The notes: generated by a model from the letters alone, not told the origin. A stretch of 64,000 bases of DNA from Acetobacter conturbans (GCF_011516755.1 NZ_WOSY01000007.1:1-64000); one strand, 5' to 3'; numbered from the stretch's first letter, positions 45,991-55,986 are shown. A program made the numbers and translations.

Positions 45991-47050
45991 GCGATAAGAC
46001 CTGATAGTTCCGGTAAGAGTAGTCCGTGCGGAGAGTAAGAGTTGGCAAAGCGGCGCGACTTCAACCTGAGACGTATCAGCCTCTTTGGACATTTATCCCG
46101 TCCTCGCCGCCCTTCACACCTTAATTCTGGCGGTTTCAGGAGATACCTTTCCCGTCGTTTGTCATAAAGGCAACTGGTGTGCGGTCCGTAAAGCATCAGA
46201 TTACCTTCCGGCGTATGCGCCACACCTGAAAGCACAAAATCCACAACCGGCTTTTCTACAAAGCCCCTATCCCCATGTTTCAGAAAAGCAGCCTTTGCCT
46301 CGGCCTGCTTCTCTATGCCGTCAGCGCACCTGCCTCCTCGTGGCCATCGGGCTGCATGCACATCCCCCAGCTTCCGACACGGCAATCGTTTTCGTTACAT
46401 GGGTCAGAACCACCGACAAACCGCCGTCCGGCGTGCAGAGATGACGGGATGAAGTCCTGAAACTCTAGTGCAGCGGCCTCATCCGGGCCGTTATTGCCAG
46501 CGGTGAAATCGAGAACCAGATGACGTGAATAAACCCGCGACCATGAACCACCACCTTAAGAACGCCTATGACGAATACTCGCAACGTCAGGCGACGACGG
46601 ACAATATTGCCAATCAGCTATCCCGGCAGCAGCTCGATGTGTCCAGACAAACGCGGGATTGGGCTACGCAGACAGCAGCCGGTTCGCCAAAGGCATGCCG
46701 ATAGCCCTCACCACGAAAGACCCGACCGGCAGCAACACGCACCGGACGACCGTAACGACGTCCCGGATTCTGTATAAAATCCGTCCTGTCAGGCCGTCTG
46801 CCTGTGGTTGCCCTCATGGCCCGCGCTGAGTTCGTCCTGCGGCCAATGCGGCTTTCAGAGTGCGCCCCCCCCTCCCGGGTGGCGGTGCGATGGATCTTTA
46901 CGCGGTTCTGAGAGAAAGCGGTGGATTGCCATTCCATGATCTGTTCTCCCCGTCCTGCCAGAGCGGAGGCGCATCGTCCCACCCGCTTTGCCAGCCACCA
47001 TTTCCTGTGACACCTTACATTTCCTCAAAAAGGAGAAGATCGGCTTCATC
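45991..47050. other. Gene-poor 1-kb stretch
   Basis: About 1060 bp without a convincing gene. It includes a frame at 46275-46460 that begins like a signal peptide (SSLCLGLLLYAVSAPASS) but ends in low-complexity sequence, with family-like continuation possible only by a frameshift, and a 53-codon frame at 46543-46704. The pattern suggests decayed genes. The last 60 bp hold an AGGAG motif at 47031-47035 ahead of the esterase. Confidence 0.4.
46543..46704 (+). CDS. Possible small helical protein or gene remnant
   Basis: ATG 46543 opens a 53-codon frame whose product is hydrophilic and helical (NAYDEYSQRQATTDNIANQL), followed by more Gln/Arg/Asp-rich sequence and an abrupt stop. In-frame GTG 46525 could add six residues. 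No ribosome site is visible. The composition looks like real protein, perhaps the N-terminal remnant of a larger gene, but evidence is thin. Confidence 0.25.
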   Translation: MNHHLKNAYDEYSQRQATTDNIANQLSRQQLDVSRQTRDWATQTAAGSPKACR

Positions 47051-48037
47051 ATGTCGATATCGCGAAGGAAGATCACACTGCACGGCGCTGCCGCACTGGC
47101 TACGGCGGCCATGGGTGGATGCACCGACCGACACTCCCGCCGGAATGCAGTGGAAATGGCTTATCCGGACATCGCGCTGCCGACAGGGGACGATCATATT
47201 CCGCTCTGGCCGGATACTCCTCCGGGTGGAGGCGGACCACAGGGTGCGCCGCGTCTTTCCCACTACGGGGCCATGACCCACATCGCCACACCAATCATCA
47301 GCGTGCATCGCCCCGCCCGCCCCAATGGCGCGGCGGTGATCGTGGCTGCCGGAGGTGGCTATCGCTATCTCCAGATGATGAAGGAAGCCGTCCGACCGGC
47401 GGAATGGCTGAACTCCCTCGGAATAACCGCCTTTATCCTCATCTACCGCCTGCCCGATGAAGGCTGGAAAGTCGGCAGACTGGCGCCTTTTCAGGATGCC
47501 CAACGGGCAATCAGGCTGGTCCGTTTCCATGCCGCGACTTTCGGCATTGATCCCGATCGTATCGGCGCCCTCGGCTTTTCCGCAGGGGGCCACCTGCTCG
47601 GGATGTGCGCCATACGGCCGGAATGGAAGACTTATGAGCCCGTTGACGCCGCCGATGCCCAGTCTCTCGGCCTCTCGCTCACAATGCTGGCCTACCCCGT
47701 CATCACGCTGGAACCACCTTACCAGCGCACCGCCACACGCCGTTCACTGATCGGCAACGTGCTGGACCAGCGCCAGTGCGCAGACTGGTCTGTCCAGACA
47801 TACGTCCGCCCCGGCGATCCACCCTTCTTTCTGGTGCAGGCCGCCGATGACCGCATCTCAAGCCCGGCCAACACAGAAATTCTCGAAGATGCCTGTTACC
47901 ACGATGATGTGCCGGTAGTGAGGCACCTGTTCCCGACCGGAGGACATGGCTTTGGCATGGGACGCCCCGGCCTGCCCTGCTCGGCATGGCCCGGCATGGC
48001 GGCAGACTGGATGCGGGGACGAGGCTTTATCGCCTGA
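47051..48037 (+). CDS. Tat-type exported alpha/beta hydrolase (acetyl-xylan-esterase-like)
   Basis: A 328-residue esterase. The N-terminus is SRRKITLHGAAALATAAMGGC: a twin-arginine motif at 5-6, a short hydrophobic stretch and a lipobox-like MGGC with Cys at 24, so a Tat-exported, possibly lipid-anchored protein. The catalytic domain has the oxyanion AAGGGY, nucleophile elbow GFSAGGH, Asp in VQAADDRIS and His in GGHGFGMG. The best family match is the BD-FAE/carbohydrate-esterase group that deacetylates glycans. The frame opens at 46988; AGGAG is 16 bases upstream of the chosen ATG, further than ideal. Confidence 0.85.
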   Translation: MSISRRKITLHGAAALATAAMGGCTDRHSRRNAVEMAYPDIALPTGDDHIPLWPDTPPGGGGPQGAPRLSHYGAMTHIATPIISVHRPARPNGAAVIVAAGGGYRYLQMMKEAVRPAEWLNSLGITAFILIYRLPDEGWKVGRLAPFQDAQRAIRLVRFHAATFGIDPDRIGALGFSAGGHLLGMCAIRPEWKTYEPVDAADAQSLGLSLTMLAYPVITLEPPYQRTATRRSLIGNVLDQRQCADWSVQTYVRPGDPPFFLVQAADDRISSPANTEILEDACYHDDVPVVRHLFPTGGHGFGMGRPGLPCSAWPGMAADWMRGRGFIA

Positions 48038-48075
48038 GCGACCGCAGTCAGCCCGGTCCCTGTTATTTTGCCTCG

Positions 48076-48585
48076 TTATTTTTCCGGCGAAACTTCGATA
48101 TTCTCCACATGCTCATAAGCATGCGTGTCGCCGCTCCATCGCCATACCGAGCGTGTTGCCCCCCCCATAGCGAATGCAAGGTCGTTCACGGCCTGATTCT
48201 TCGATGACAGCACGGCAATGCTGGTGGCGTTATCCTGCCAGAGAATTCTGTCATTCCCGTCCAGCACGGTGATGCTGTTTTCTTCCGGTGCATAACATGC
48301 ACCATCCTGCACGATGATAGCGCGCGTGCCCTTCAGCTTTTCCCCGAGATTCAGGGCAGCAATTTTCGGCGTAACACTCTTGCCGCATTCATCAACATAT
48401 TTGCCCTTCTGTTCTTCAAGGGTGCTGATGTGCTTGAGAGAATCGATATCAGATTCCTTGACCGCACGCCCGTCTTTGGCCGTGAGTCCTTTCGCCTGTT
48501 CGATTTCGTGCGTGAAATCTTCCGCCCGGGCGGGGCAGGTGAGCGTCATCGCTATGGCGCAGGCGAGAATCCCGAATCGTTTCAT
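48076..48585 (-). CDS. Secreted hypothetical protein
   Basis: A 169-residue protein with a signal peptide (FGILACAIAMTLTCPARA, cleavage about residue 21). The mature part is acidic, begins EDFTHEIEQAKGLTAKDG, and has two cysteines about 30 residues apart (near DECGKSV and DGACYAP) that may form a disulfide. I do not recognise a family. ATG 48585 has AAGGA five bases upstream; the longer frame to 48633 is rejected for lack of one. It is convergent with the esterase gene, 38 bp apart. Confidence 0.75.
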   Translation of the reverse strand: MKRFGILACAIAMTLTCPARAEDFTHEIEQAKGLTAKDGRAVKESDIDSLKHISTLEEQKGKYVDECGKSVTPKIAALNLGEKLKGTRAIIVQDGACYAPEENSITVLDGNDRILWQDNATSIAVLSSKNQAVNDLAFAMGGATRSVWRWSGDTHAYEHVENIEVSPEK

Positions 48586-48651
48586 TCCGTCCTTCCTTGT
48601 TGCATGACACTTATACCAGAAATATCTGCACATGCCTCGGGACAGAGGCCG

Positions 48652-50538
48652 TCAAATCGTCTTCTCCACACCATTATTTCCGGCTCGCAGCACCTTGCCA
48701 TACGCGACAGCACCAAGATCCTTCGTATGGGCGCCCTCACTCCACACCCGGGCTCCGGAGACCATCACCTCACGCACGACGCCCTCCGGGCGGTTCACCA
48801 TCTGTCGGCACCCGAGGTCATCGCTCTCAAGCATTTTATTCGTCTCCTCCGGTTTCCACTTTCGCAGAGCAACCGGATCAATCACGCACAGGTCGGCCTT
48901 CGCCCCCACCCGCAACACGCCGACATCCAGATCAAGGAACGCGGCAGGCTGGGATGTCAGGCGGCGCACGCCCTGCGCAACACGCTGCAACCCATCTTCC
49001 TGAGCGATTTTGAGAGTGCGAAGGTTGCCGTCATAGAAAGCAATATTCGCAAGATGAGCACCACTGTCATTAAAACCGGGCAAAGTGAGGGGATGAAAGA
49101 GAATCTTCTTCAGGAGGGCAGGATTCCTGTTGGCAAACACGGTTTCCCACCGCAGGTCCGTATCCCACGCGCGGAGAAGATGAATGAGAAATTTTGCATC
49201 ATCCTTAACCGGATCAGGAAAAGTTCTGAAAAACAGCTCTTCTTCCCAGTCGGTCGAACCGATACACCCACTTGAAGCCTGCCAGCGAAGCAGTCTGTGG
49301 TAAGGCTCGGCCAGCGTCTCTCCACACCAGTTTGGAAGAGGGCAGTTCACAACACGCATATCGGACAGGCTACGCGTCAGGACCACATGATCGAGCCGCA
49401 GGAGGCGCAGGAGCCGCGCGAGAGAAACCCCGCTCTTGCCCCGCATCCACATCCTACGAAATGCAGAAGCCCATTTCGGATCACTCATGATCCGCAGACG
49501 TCCTGCCCTGTCATCCAGCTCCAGTTCATTCAGGGCACGAAGTTCAGGAACCTCATCCGCAACAGGATTGATCGCACCGTCACTCCAGATGCGGAAAGGC
49601 GCAGACAGAGCCTGAAAGTGAAAATTTCCTCCCACAGCACGCGAATTCAGGATTTTCGACAGAAGCAGGCATAAATGCCAGGCGAGCCGGTTGGTGCTCA
49701 GATCCAGCGCCGCCAGAACCGTCGTCCGCAAGGGACGACCATATAATCGGCTGCTGGTCAGCAGGAAACCCCGAACAGCGGCCACAACATCGTCCTTGGG
49801 TGGCGTGGCCTGCCACACGCGCCCATGTCTCCTCACGATCGAGAGAAGACGCTTGAGTTCCGAAAAACCCGCGTATTGTGTTGGAATCTTGTTTTTCTTG
49901 TGCGGTGCGTTTGCCAGAAAATGGAACGGCAGGGCGTCTGTCGAAAGACCGACATACCCTTCGCCCATCGCCGTCTCGACCAACTGCACCATGTGCTTCA
50001 TTTCAGCCCTGTCGGGCTTGCGGGAAATCGATCCATCCAACCCCATCGCTTCGATCCGCACCATGGAATGGGGCAGCAGCGGGACGACATTGGCGCCAAG
50101 AGGCAATGCATCGAGATGGTCCAGATAACTGCGCGAACTGGTCCATGTGCAGCGACCCGCAATTTTTTCCAGCACTGTCTTGGGAATATTCTCGACACGG
50201 GCAAAGCAGTCGACGATGGGGTCTCCCCCTCCACTGCGCTGGTTGCCATACGTGACCCCGATCGAGCAGTTGCCTATGACAACAGTCGTCGTTCCGTGAC
50301 GGACCACTTCCGGCAATCCCGGCGAGAGTTCCACTTCAAGATCGAGATGGGTGTGAATATCGAGCAGCCCGGGCATCAGCCACAGACCACGACATTCGAC
50401 TTCCGTCGTGGCGTCCGAAACTTTCAGTCCTGTACCCATCTCGGCCACAATGCCGTCACGGACAAGAAGGTCAGTTTCGATGGGTGCATTTCCCAAACCA
50501 TCGAACAGCAAAGCGTTCCTATAAACAGTCGCCGACAA
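48652..50538 (-). CDS. Amidohydrolase, N-acyl-D-amino-acid deacylase-like
   Basis: A 628-residue TIM-barrel amidohydrolase of the D-aminoacylase type (amidohydrolase 3). It shows the metal-binding H-x-H in GLLDIHTHLDLE (about 68-79), the following HGTTTVVIGNCSIG, a Cys-containing region typical of these deacylases, and the late DSGAHLANIAFYDG with Asp and His ligands. It is longer than the usual 480-570 residues. I choose TTG 50538 because GGAGG stands five bases upstream; the frame extends to TTG 50577 with no ribosome site. Confidence 0.85.
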   Translation of the reverse strand: MSATVYRNALLFDGLGNAPIETDLLVRDGIVAEMGTGLKVSDATTEVECRGLWLMPGLLDIHTHLDLEVELSPGLPEVVRHGTTTVVIGNCSIGVTYGNQRSGGGDPIVDCFARVENIPKTVLEKIAGRCTWTSSRSYLDHLDALPLGANVVPLLPHSMVRIEAMGLDGSISRKPDRAEMKHMVQLVETAMGEGYVGLSTDALPFHFLANAPHKKNKIPTQYAGFSELKRLLSIVRRHGRVWQATPPKDDVVAAVRGFLLTSSRLYGRPLRTTVLAALDLSTNRLAWHLCLLLSKILNSRAVGGNFHFQALSAPFRIWSDGAINPVADEVPELRALNELELDDRAGRLRIMSDPKWASAFRRMWMRGKSGVSLARLLRLLRLDHVVLTRSLSDMRVVNCPLPNWCGETLAEPYHRLLRWQASSGCIGSTDWEEELFFRTFPDPVKDDAKFLIHLLRAWDTDLRWETVFANRNPALLKKILFHPLTLPGFNDSGAHLANIAFYDGNLRTLKIAQEDGLQRVAQGVRRLTSQPAAFLDLDVGVLRVGAKADLCVIDPVALRKWKPEETNKMLESDDLGCRQMVNRPEGVVREVMVSGARVWSEGAHTKDLGAVAYGKVLRAGNNGVEKTI

Positions 50539-50730
50539 GAACGCCTCCGAGACAGATGAAGGAATGAAGCTCTGCAATCGATACGCTATGGCAACCGCGC
50601 TTCACAGAACCAGACGCATGGGACGGCCCTGAGTTCCGCCGCATACAGATCATTCAGTTTTAACGTTTTTATCACATAGCCATGTAATTCACTTAACTGT
50701 TAGACCATATAACAGATATGGTCCCTATTC

Positions 50731-51246
50731 CTACTTCAGTTTTTCACGCATTTTCTGCCGCAGATCATTACACCGCTGGGTATAATGCGTTGCCCGAAAT
50801 GCCGTAAAGAAATTGACGCAGAAAGCGGCAAGAAGAGAGAAGAAAGAGGCGGCTGTCAGGACCATTCCGGGAAGGGAAAATGTCTCGTCATAATGAGCGC
50901 CGGAATACCATAGCAGGCTAATGCTGAGGATGGCGCCCAGAAGACCAAAAACGCCGGTGGTCTTGAGCATGGAGTCCTCGACCTGCTCAAAATCCGAGGT
51001 CGTATGCCAGAGATCAAACAGCTCGCGGTCAATCTCACCGACCTTGTCCGCGTGGTCTTTCTTGTCTTTTTCCGTGATCTTGTGCGGATTTTTTCGATAG
51101 ATCTCGAGTTCCTGCCGCGCCTTCGTAAACACATGTCGGCGTTCCTTGATCGCCGGGATGCTGATATCGACAAAACTCAGGATGGCGACGTTAAGACCGG
51201 CCGAAAGTTGAATAATGGCCTGAAAATCTCCCCAAGTCGTAGCCAT
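50731..51246 (-). CDS. Hypothetical membrane protein with three spans
   Basis: A 171-residue protein that I do not recognise. A hydrophobic segment near the N-terminus (AIIQLSAGLNVAILSFVDI), a long charged, probably coiled-coil region (RRHVFTKARQELEIYRKNPH through EIDRELFDLWHTT, about 35-85), and two C-terminal spans (LLGAILSISLLWYSG and MVLTAASFFSLLAAFCVNFF). ATG 51246 has GGGAT upstream; the frame opens to 51357 in what looks like non-coding sequence. Confidence 0.65.
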   Translation of the reverse strand: MATTWGDFQAIIQLSAGLNVAILSFVDISIPAIKERRHVFTKARQELEIYRKNPHKITEKDKKDHADKVGEIDRELFDLWHTTSDFEQVEDSMLKTTGVFGLLGAILSISLLWYSGAHYDETFSLPGMVLTAASFFSLLAAFCVNFFTAFRATHYTQRCNDLRQKMREKLK

Positions 51247-51408
51247 CGCCCATCCCTTGCAGCGTTTATCCGTCACAGGGGATGCTTTGTAGCGGCAGGA
51301 GCGGGGGAGGCAGAAGGCCGTGTGGACATGGCTGCCATTCAGGGCAGAACACATCATGTGCGTCCTTTCCCTGCGGCCACAAAAAGATTTTCAAAAACAG
51401 GACTTCGG

Positions 51409-51441
51409 CAGGGTTTCATGGACGGACCCCATGAAACCCTG
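51409..51441 (-). terminator. leuB intrinsic terminator
   Basis: On the minus strand CAGGGTTTCATGG pairs perfectly with CCATGAAACCCTG (13-bp stem, 7-nt loop), followed ten bases later by a TTTTT run. It starts 12 bp after the leuB stop. Confidence 0.8.
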
Positions 51442-51452
51442 TCAGACCGATC

Positions 51453-52562
51453 TCAGTCGCTGAGCTTGTCCAGTTCACGGACGATGGCCTCGCCCATCAC
51501 GTCCGTGCCGACGCGGGCTTTGCCTTCGCTCATGATGTCGGCGGTGCGCAGGCCTGTTGCAAGCACGGTGGAGACCGCGTTTTCAATCATCTCTGCTTCG
51601 GTCAGGAGGTTGAAGGAATAACGCAACATCATCGCCAGCGAGAGGATCTGCGCGATGGGGTTGGCGATGCCTTTGCCCGCAATATCGGGGGCGCTCCCGT
51701 GGATCGGCTCGTAGAGCGCCGGCATGCGACCGTCTGAGTGCTTCGCGCCAAGCGTGGCGGACGGCAACATACCGAGGCTGCCGGTCAGCATGGAGGCGAG
51801 GTCGGACAGGATATCGCCGAACAGGTTGCCGGTGACGATCACGTCGAACTGGCGCGGGTTGCGGACGAGCTGCATGGCGCAGTTGTCGGCCAGCATGTGC
51901 GTCAGCGTCACGTCCGGATATTCGCGGGCGTGGAGATCGGTGATGACCTCTTTCCACAGCAGGCCACTCTCCATGACGTTGTGCTTTTCGACGGAGCACA
52001 CGCTGTTCTGGCGCTTGCGGGCCATCTCGAAAGCAACCCGTCCGACGCGCTCGATCTCGTGCGTCGAATAGACTTCCGTGTTGATGCCGCGTTTCTCGCC
52101 GTTCGGCAGCGTCTCGATGCCACGTGGATCGCCGAAATAGATGCCGCCCGTGCTTTCACGGACGATCATGATGTCGAGACCTTTCACGACATCAGGCTTG
52201 AGCGTGGACGCATCCACGAGGGCGTCGAACACCTTGGCCGGGCGGAGGTTCGCGAACAGCCCCAGTTCCTGCCGCAGTTTCAGGATGGCCACTTCCGGGC
52301 GCTTGTCGAAGCCGATATCCTTCCACTTCGGATCGCCGACCGAGCCGAACAGCACGGCGTCCGCCTCGCGGGCCTTGTCGATGACTTCCGGACGGATCGG
52401 CGTGCCGTATTCCGCCAGCGACGCGCCTCCAACGAGGTCTTCCGTAACATCGAAGGTAATACCACGCTTCCGGCTGAGCCACGCGGTCACGCGGGCAACC
52501 TCACGCATGATTTCGGGGCCGATGCCATCACCCGGGAGGATCAGCAGTTTCCTGGCGCTCAT
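51453..52562 (-). CDS. leuB: 3-isopropylmalate dehydrogenase
   Basis: A 369-residue enzyme of leucine synthesis, oxidising and decarboxylating 3-isopropylmalate with NAD+. The N-terminal [17 protein letters not shown], the substrate-binding [47 protein letters not shown] and [12 protein letters not shown], and the C-terminal [15 protein letters not shown] are all in place. ATG with GGAG seven bases upstream. It is the last gene of a leftward series after two paralogous membrane genes (35-bp gap). Confidence 0.97.
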   Translation of the reverse strand: MSARKLLILPGDGIGPEIMREVARVTAWLSRKRGITFDVTEDLVGGASLAEYGTPIRPEVIDKAREADAVLFGSVGDPKWKDIGFDKRPEVAILKLRQELGLFANLRPAKVFDALVDASTLKPDVVKGLDIMIVRESTGGIYFGDPRGIETLPNGEKRGINTEVYSTHEIERVGRVAFEMARKRQNSVCSVEKHNVMESGLLWKEVITDLHAREYPDVTLTHMLADNCAMQLVRNPRQFDVIVTGNLFGDILSDLASMLTGSLGMLPSATLGAKHSDGRMPALYEPIHGSAPDIAGKGIANPIAQILSLAMMLRYSFNLLTEAEMIENAVSTVLATGLRTADIMSEGKARVGTDVMGEAIVRELDKLSD

Positions 52563-52597
52563 GACAATCTCCGGCGTCCTGTTGTTTGTCGCCGTAT

Positions 52598-53920
52598 TTA
52601 CCAGCCGGGCCGGGGGGATTCAATGCAGGGTCTGTGGGCACACCTGACGACCTCGAAAGTCGTATTAGGTCGCTCGGGAAACGTGAAATGCGACCCGTCT
52701 GGTGCTGTCTCGAATTTTTCCGCCAACGTGCTGAAATGATCATTAACCGCACGGGGAATATGCCAGTCGCCGGGAATGGCGATGAACACACAGGCTGCAA
52801 GCGCCATGCAGCTCACTCGTCTCGCCCACCCACGCGGCCCGGCAAAGGCCAGACTGACCATCACGACCAGCCAGAAAGTGATGGGAAGATAAAAATACCG
52901 CACGCCCGTCTCGGGGCGGGCAAGCCCCGCCCATGCTGGCATGTCGCCGCTGGAAACGGGACATATCAGGGAGGCGGCAAAGACCCCCGCCGTGAAGAGA
53001 CCATACAGGAAAACAGCGCGAAAACGCAGGGAGGCGACCACGGCCAGCCAGCTGGCGACAAGGGTGAGCGCCCAGGGCAGCACATTGCTGCGCCAGAGAG
53101 GCAGCGCATACAGCCACTCAAGTCTGCGATGACCTAAAAGAGTTGAGCCGACAATCTGGCCGCCGAGTAAACGGGCCAGCGCGATCGGGTTCGCTCCAAG
53201 ATTGGTGGTCACGCCACGCGCCTGTTGCCTGATGGAGTAATATTGAATGAGCGCGCCACAGAGCACGATGGCGAAACGGACGAGACGCGCCTTATCGGGC
53301 CTGAACCACGTGACCCACGCGGCAACAGGAAGCAGCAGAATGGCATAAGGCCCGCTTAAAGCGCCAAAGGCGAGCATCCCGCAGTCGAAAATCCAGCCAC
53401 CCATGGTGCGGGGGGCAGAGGCTGCCACGATGAGGAAGGACAGGATCGCCAGATGCCACTGACTGTTGGTCAGGTTGGCATAGACTTCCATCGTGTTCGG
53501 CATGGCGCAGATCACGACGCAGATCACGAACCGCAGGGCGACGGAAGGGCACAGTGCGGCACAGCGGGATGAGAGGAAGTAGGCGGGAGGCAGGACCTGG
53601 AAAATGAAAGCCGCGATGGCAAAGATCAGCGGGCCGTCCTTCAGCGGAAAAAAGCTTGCGAGTAAACCGATGAACCGACTGTCGGTCTGAAAATACCCTG
53701 TGTGGGGGAAGAAAAGACTGCGGAAACCGTAATAATAAGCTTCCGGCCACCAGTTCCATCCGTCTTCGCCCCAGAAGGAGGGCTGGAGAAGAATCTCGGG
53801 CCAGCGAAGAAAGGTGAGCACCACAAAGAGCGCGATCCCTGCGATCAGCAAAGGCCGCGACGGTGTGAGCGATGAAGAGGAAGAAGACACACGCACCTTA
53901 TGAATTGAATACGCCCTCAC
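52598..53920 (-). CDS. Polytopic membrane protein, GT-C-like, paralog 1
   Basis: A 440-residue protein with about ten spans and no name I can assign. After span 1 ([17 protein letters not shown]) comes an acidic loop [10 protein letters not shown] that resembles the catalytic first loop of GT-C polyprenyl-sugar transferases. Other marked segments are [20 protein letters not shown] and [13 protein letters not shown]. It shares these segments and overall layout with the next gene upstream, so both arose by tandem duplication. The start is uncertain: GTG 53920 and later GTGs have no good ribosome site. Confidence 0.75.
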   Translation of the reverse strand: MRAYSIHKVRVSSSSSSLTPSRPLLIAGIALFVVLTFLRWPEILLQPSFWGEDGWNWWPEAYYYGFRSLFFPHTGYFQTDSRFIGLLASFFPLKDGPLIFAIAAFIFQVLPPAYFLSSRCAALCPSVALRFVICVVICAMPNTMEVYANLTNSQWHLAILSFLIVAASAPRTMGGWIFDCGMLAFGALSGPYAILLLPVAAWVTWFRPDKARLVRFAIVLCGALIQYYSIRQQARGVTTNLGANPIALARLLGGQIVGSTLLGHRRLEWLYALPLWRSNVLPWALTLVASWLAVVASLRFRAVFLYGLFTAGVFAASLICPVSSGDMPAWAGLARPETGVRYFYLPITFWLVVMVSLAFAGPRGWARRVSCMALAACVFIAIPGDWHIPRAVNDHFSTLAEKFETAPDGSHFTFPERPNTTFEVVRCAHRPCIESPRPGW

Positions 53921-54000
53921 TACGGAAATGAGGGCCAGTGGGCCATCCCGACGTACGCCTGTTGTCCGCCATCGTCACCATACGTGACGGACTGTACGGA

Positions 54001-55281
54001 TCATTTCCCCAGAATAAAATGCGTATTTGGACGCATCGGCAGGTCAATGAACCCGCCCGACGGCAGTGTTTCATATTTCTCGCTCAAAGCCGGGAAACCC
54101 CGATCCGGCTCGGCCGGCATGCGCCAATCATACGGGATGCCGACAAGCACGCAGACACCCAGCGCAATGCGAGCAAAATTACGTGCCGGGCTGGCTGAGG
54201 CCGCAAAGGAAAGCGTGACGAGCGTGACCAGCCAGAAGGTAATGGGAATATAGAAATACCGCACACTGGAATCGGGCAAGAGGAGCAGCTCCCACATGGG
54301 GGAAGCATCCCACGCCAGCGGACGCCAGAGTGATGCGGCAAGCACGAAAAAGGCGAACACTCCATACAGCCGAACCACCGGGAAACGCCGGCAGGCCTCG
54401 ATCATCAGCCACACGCCTCCCAGTGCAAGGGTCCACGGCAGCATCCCATCCTTCCAGAGGGAAAGGGTGTAGAGGTGCGGCAGATGCAGATGCCCCACCA
54501 GGGTCGCCGCAATAATCTGTCCGGCGATCAGCCGCGCAAGCCCCGTAAGGCTGGCACCCAGATGCGGAGCAACATCCCGAGGCTGTTGCAGGATTGATCC
54601 TGCCTGAATGGCGGCACAGGCCAGCACAAGCCCAAGTCGGGCGAACCGCACCTTGTCGGGGCTGCTCCATGCAACCCATGCTGCGACCGGCACCAAAAAC
54701 ACGGCAAACGGCCCGCTTAAGCCGCTGACTATCAGCATGAGGCCGTCAAAAACCCATCCCGCCACCGTGCGCGGCGGCGAAGCCACGATAATGAGAAAGG
54801 CCAGAACGGCCAGATGCCACTGACTGTTGGTCAGATTGGCGTAAACCTCCCAGCAATTCGGCATGGCACAGAGGATGGCCCCGATGACGAACCGGAGAGC
54901 TGTCGAGGGGCAGAGCGCGGCGCAACGGGAGGATAACAGATACACCGGGGGCAGGATCTGGAAGATGAAAGCGGCAAGCGCGAAGATCAGTGGGCCGTCT
55001 TTCAGCGGAAAAGGAGCGGCCAGCAAACCGATGAGCCGACTATCAGTCTGAAAATAGCCGGTATGGGGCATGAACAGGCTTTGAAGACCGAACTTGCGGG
55101 CATCAGGCCACCAGAACCACCCATCCTCTCCCCAGAATGTCGGGTGAAGGAGGATTTCCGGCCAGCGCAGAAAGGTGATCAGGCTGAAAAGCGCGATACC
55201 GAGAAGGAGCGTCGGGAAGGAAGGGCCGTCTATGCGCAGGGTGTCAGCAAATAACGGAGCAGGTCGGCGAAGCAAGCGCAT
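54001..55281 (-). CDS. Polytopic membrane protein, GT-C-like, paralog 2
   Basis: A 426-residue paralog of the gene downstream. Identical or near-identical blocks include [49 protein letters not shown] and [13 protein letters not shown], while the C-terminal quarter diverges more. The acidic EDG loop after span 1 is kept. An envelope-glycan or lipid-linked-sugar role is inference from topology. The 80-bp gap to paralog 1 and 35 bp from there to leuB allow one transcript. Confidence 0.77.
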   Translation of the reverse strand: MRLLRRPAPLFADTLRIDGPSFPTLLLGIALFSLITFLRWPEILLHPTFWGEDGWFWWPDARKFGLQSLFMPHTGYFQTDSRLIGLLAAPFPLKDGPLIFALAAFIFQILPPVYLLSSRCAALCPSTALRFVIGAILCAMPNCWEVYANLTNSQWHLAVLAFLIIVASPPRTVAGWVFDGLMLIVSGLSGPFAVFLVPVAAWVAWSSPDKVRFARLGLVLACAAIQAGSILQQPRDVAPHLGASLTGLARLIAGQIIAATLVGHLHLPHLYTLSLWKDGMLPWTLALGGVWLMIEACRRFPVVRLYGVFAFFVLAASLWRPLAWDASPMWELLLLPDSSVRYFYIPITFWLVTLVTLSFAASASPARNFARIALGVCVLVGIPYDWRMPAEPDRGFPALSEKYETLPSGGFIDLPMRPNTHFILGK

Positions 55282-55383
55282 ACAGGGCCCTTGGTAAAAT
55301 CAGGAACAGCTTCCTAATATATCGCCGGGCGCATCGTCCAGTTCGGAAAAAATCGATCACGACCTGACAAAAGGGAAAACATA

Positions 55384-55986
55384 TTGGAAACACTTGCAGG
55401 ACGTGACGGACGACCACGCTGTGCATGGTGTGCCGCGACTACGACCTATGAGGCGTATCATGACACGGAGTGGGGTTTTCCTGTCTCCGATGACCGGAGG
55501 TTGTTCGAAAAGATTTGCCTGGAAGGATTTCAGGCCGGTTTGAGCTGGCGCACAATTCTGGAAAAGCGGGAGACCTTTCGGGAGGCTTTTTTCGGTTTCG
55601 ATCCTGAACGTGTGGCGCGGTTCAATGAAAACGACGTTGAACGACTGCTGCAGAATCCCGGAATCATCCGGCATCGCGGAAAAATCGAGGCGACGATCAA
55701 CAATGCCCGCCGTATGCCCGAGCTGCTGGAGCGGGAAGGATCGCTGGCGTCCTACATATGGCGCTTTGAGCCTCCCCGCCGGGACGTGCCGGAAGTGGTG
55801 ACGGCAACACCGGCGTCGGTTGCCCTTTCAAAGGATCTGAAGAAGCGCGGCTGGCGTTTCGTGGGACCGACGACCGCCTATGCCTTCATGCAGGCGATGG
55901 GGCTGGTAAACGACCACGCCACAGGCTGCGCCATGCGGGCGGATGCTGAAGCGGCACGGGCGCGCTTTATCGTACCAACCCGCTAG
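55384..55986 (+). CDS. tag: DNA-3-methyladenine glycosylase I
   Basis: A 200-residue alkylation-repair enzyme removing 3-methyladenine. Visible: CAWCAATTTYEAYHDTEWG with the zinc Cys and substrate-contact residues near the start, LFEKICLEGFQAGLSW, RFNENDVERLLQNPGIIRHRGKI, the RGWRFVGPTTAYAFMQAMGLVNDH segment and a C-terminal Cys in ATGCAM that completes the zinc site. The TTG start has GGGA seven bases upstream. Divergent from the paralogous membrane gene. Confidence 0.94.
   Translation: METLAGRDGRPRCAWCAATTTYEAYHDTEWGFPVSDDRRLFEKICLEGFQAGLSWRTILEKRETFREAFFGFDPERVARFNENDVERLLQNPGIIRHRGKIEATINNARRMPELLEREGSLASYIWRFEPPRRDVPEVVTATPASVALSKDLKKRGWRFVGPTTAYAFMQAMGLVNDHATGCAMRADAEAARARFIVPTR

Noticed and set aside
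46275-46460. 61-codon frame with signal-peptide-like start
   Set aside because: No ribosome site, low-complexity C-terminus and possible frameshift; recorded only as a possible remnant.
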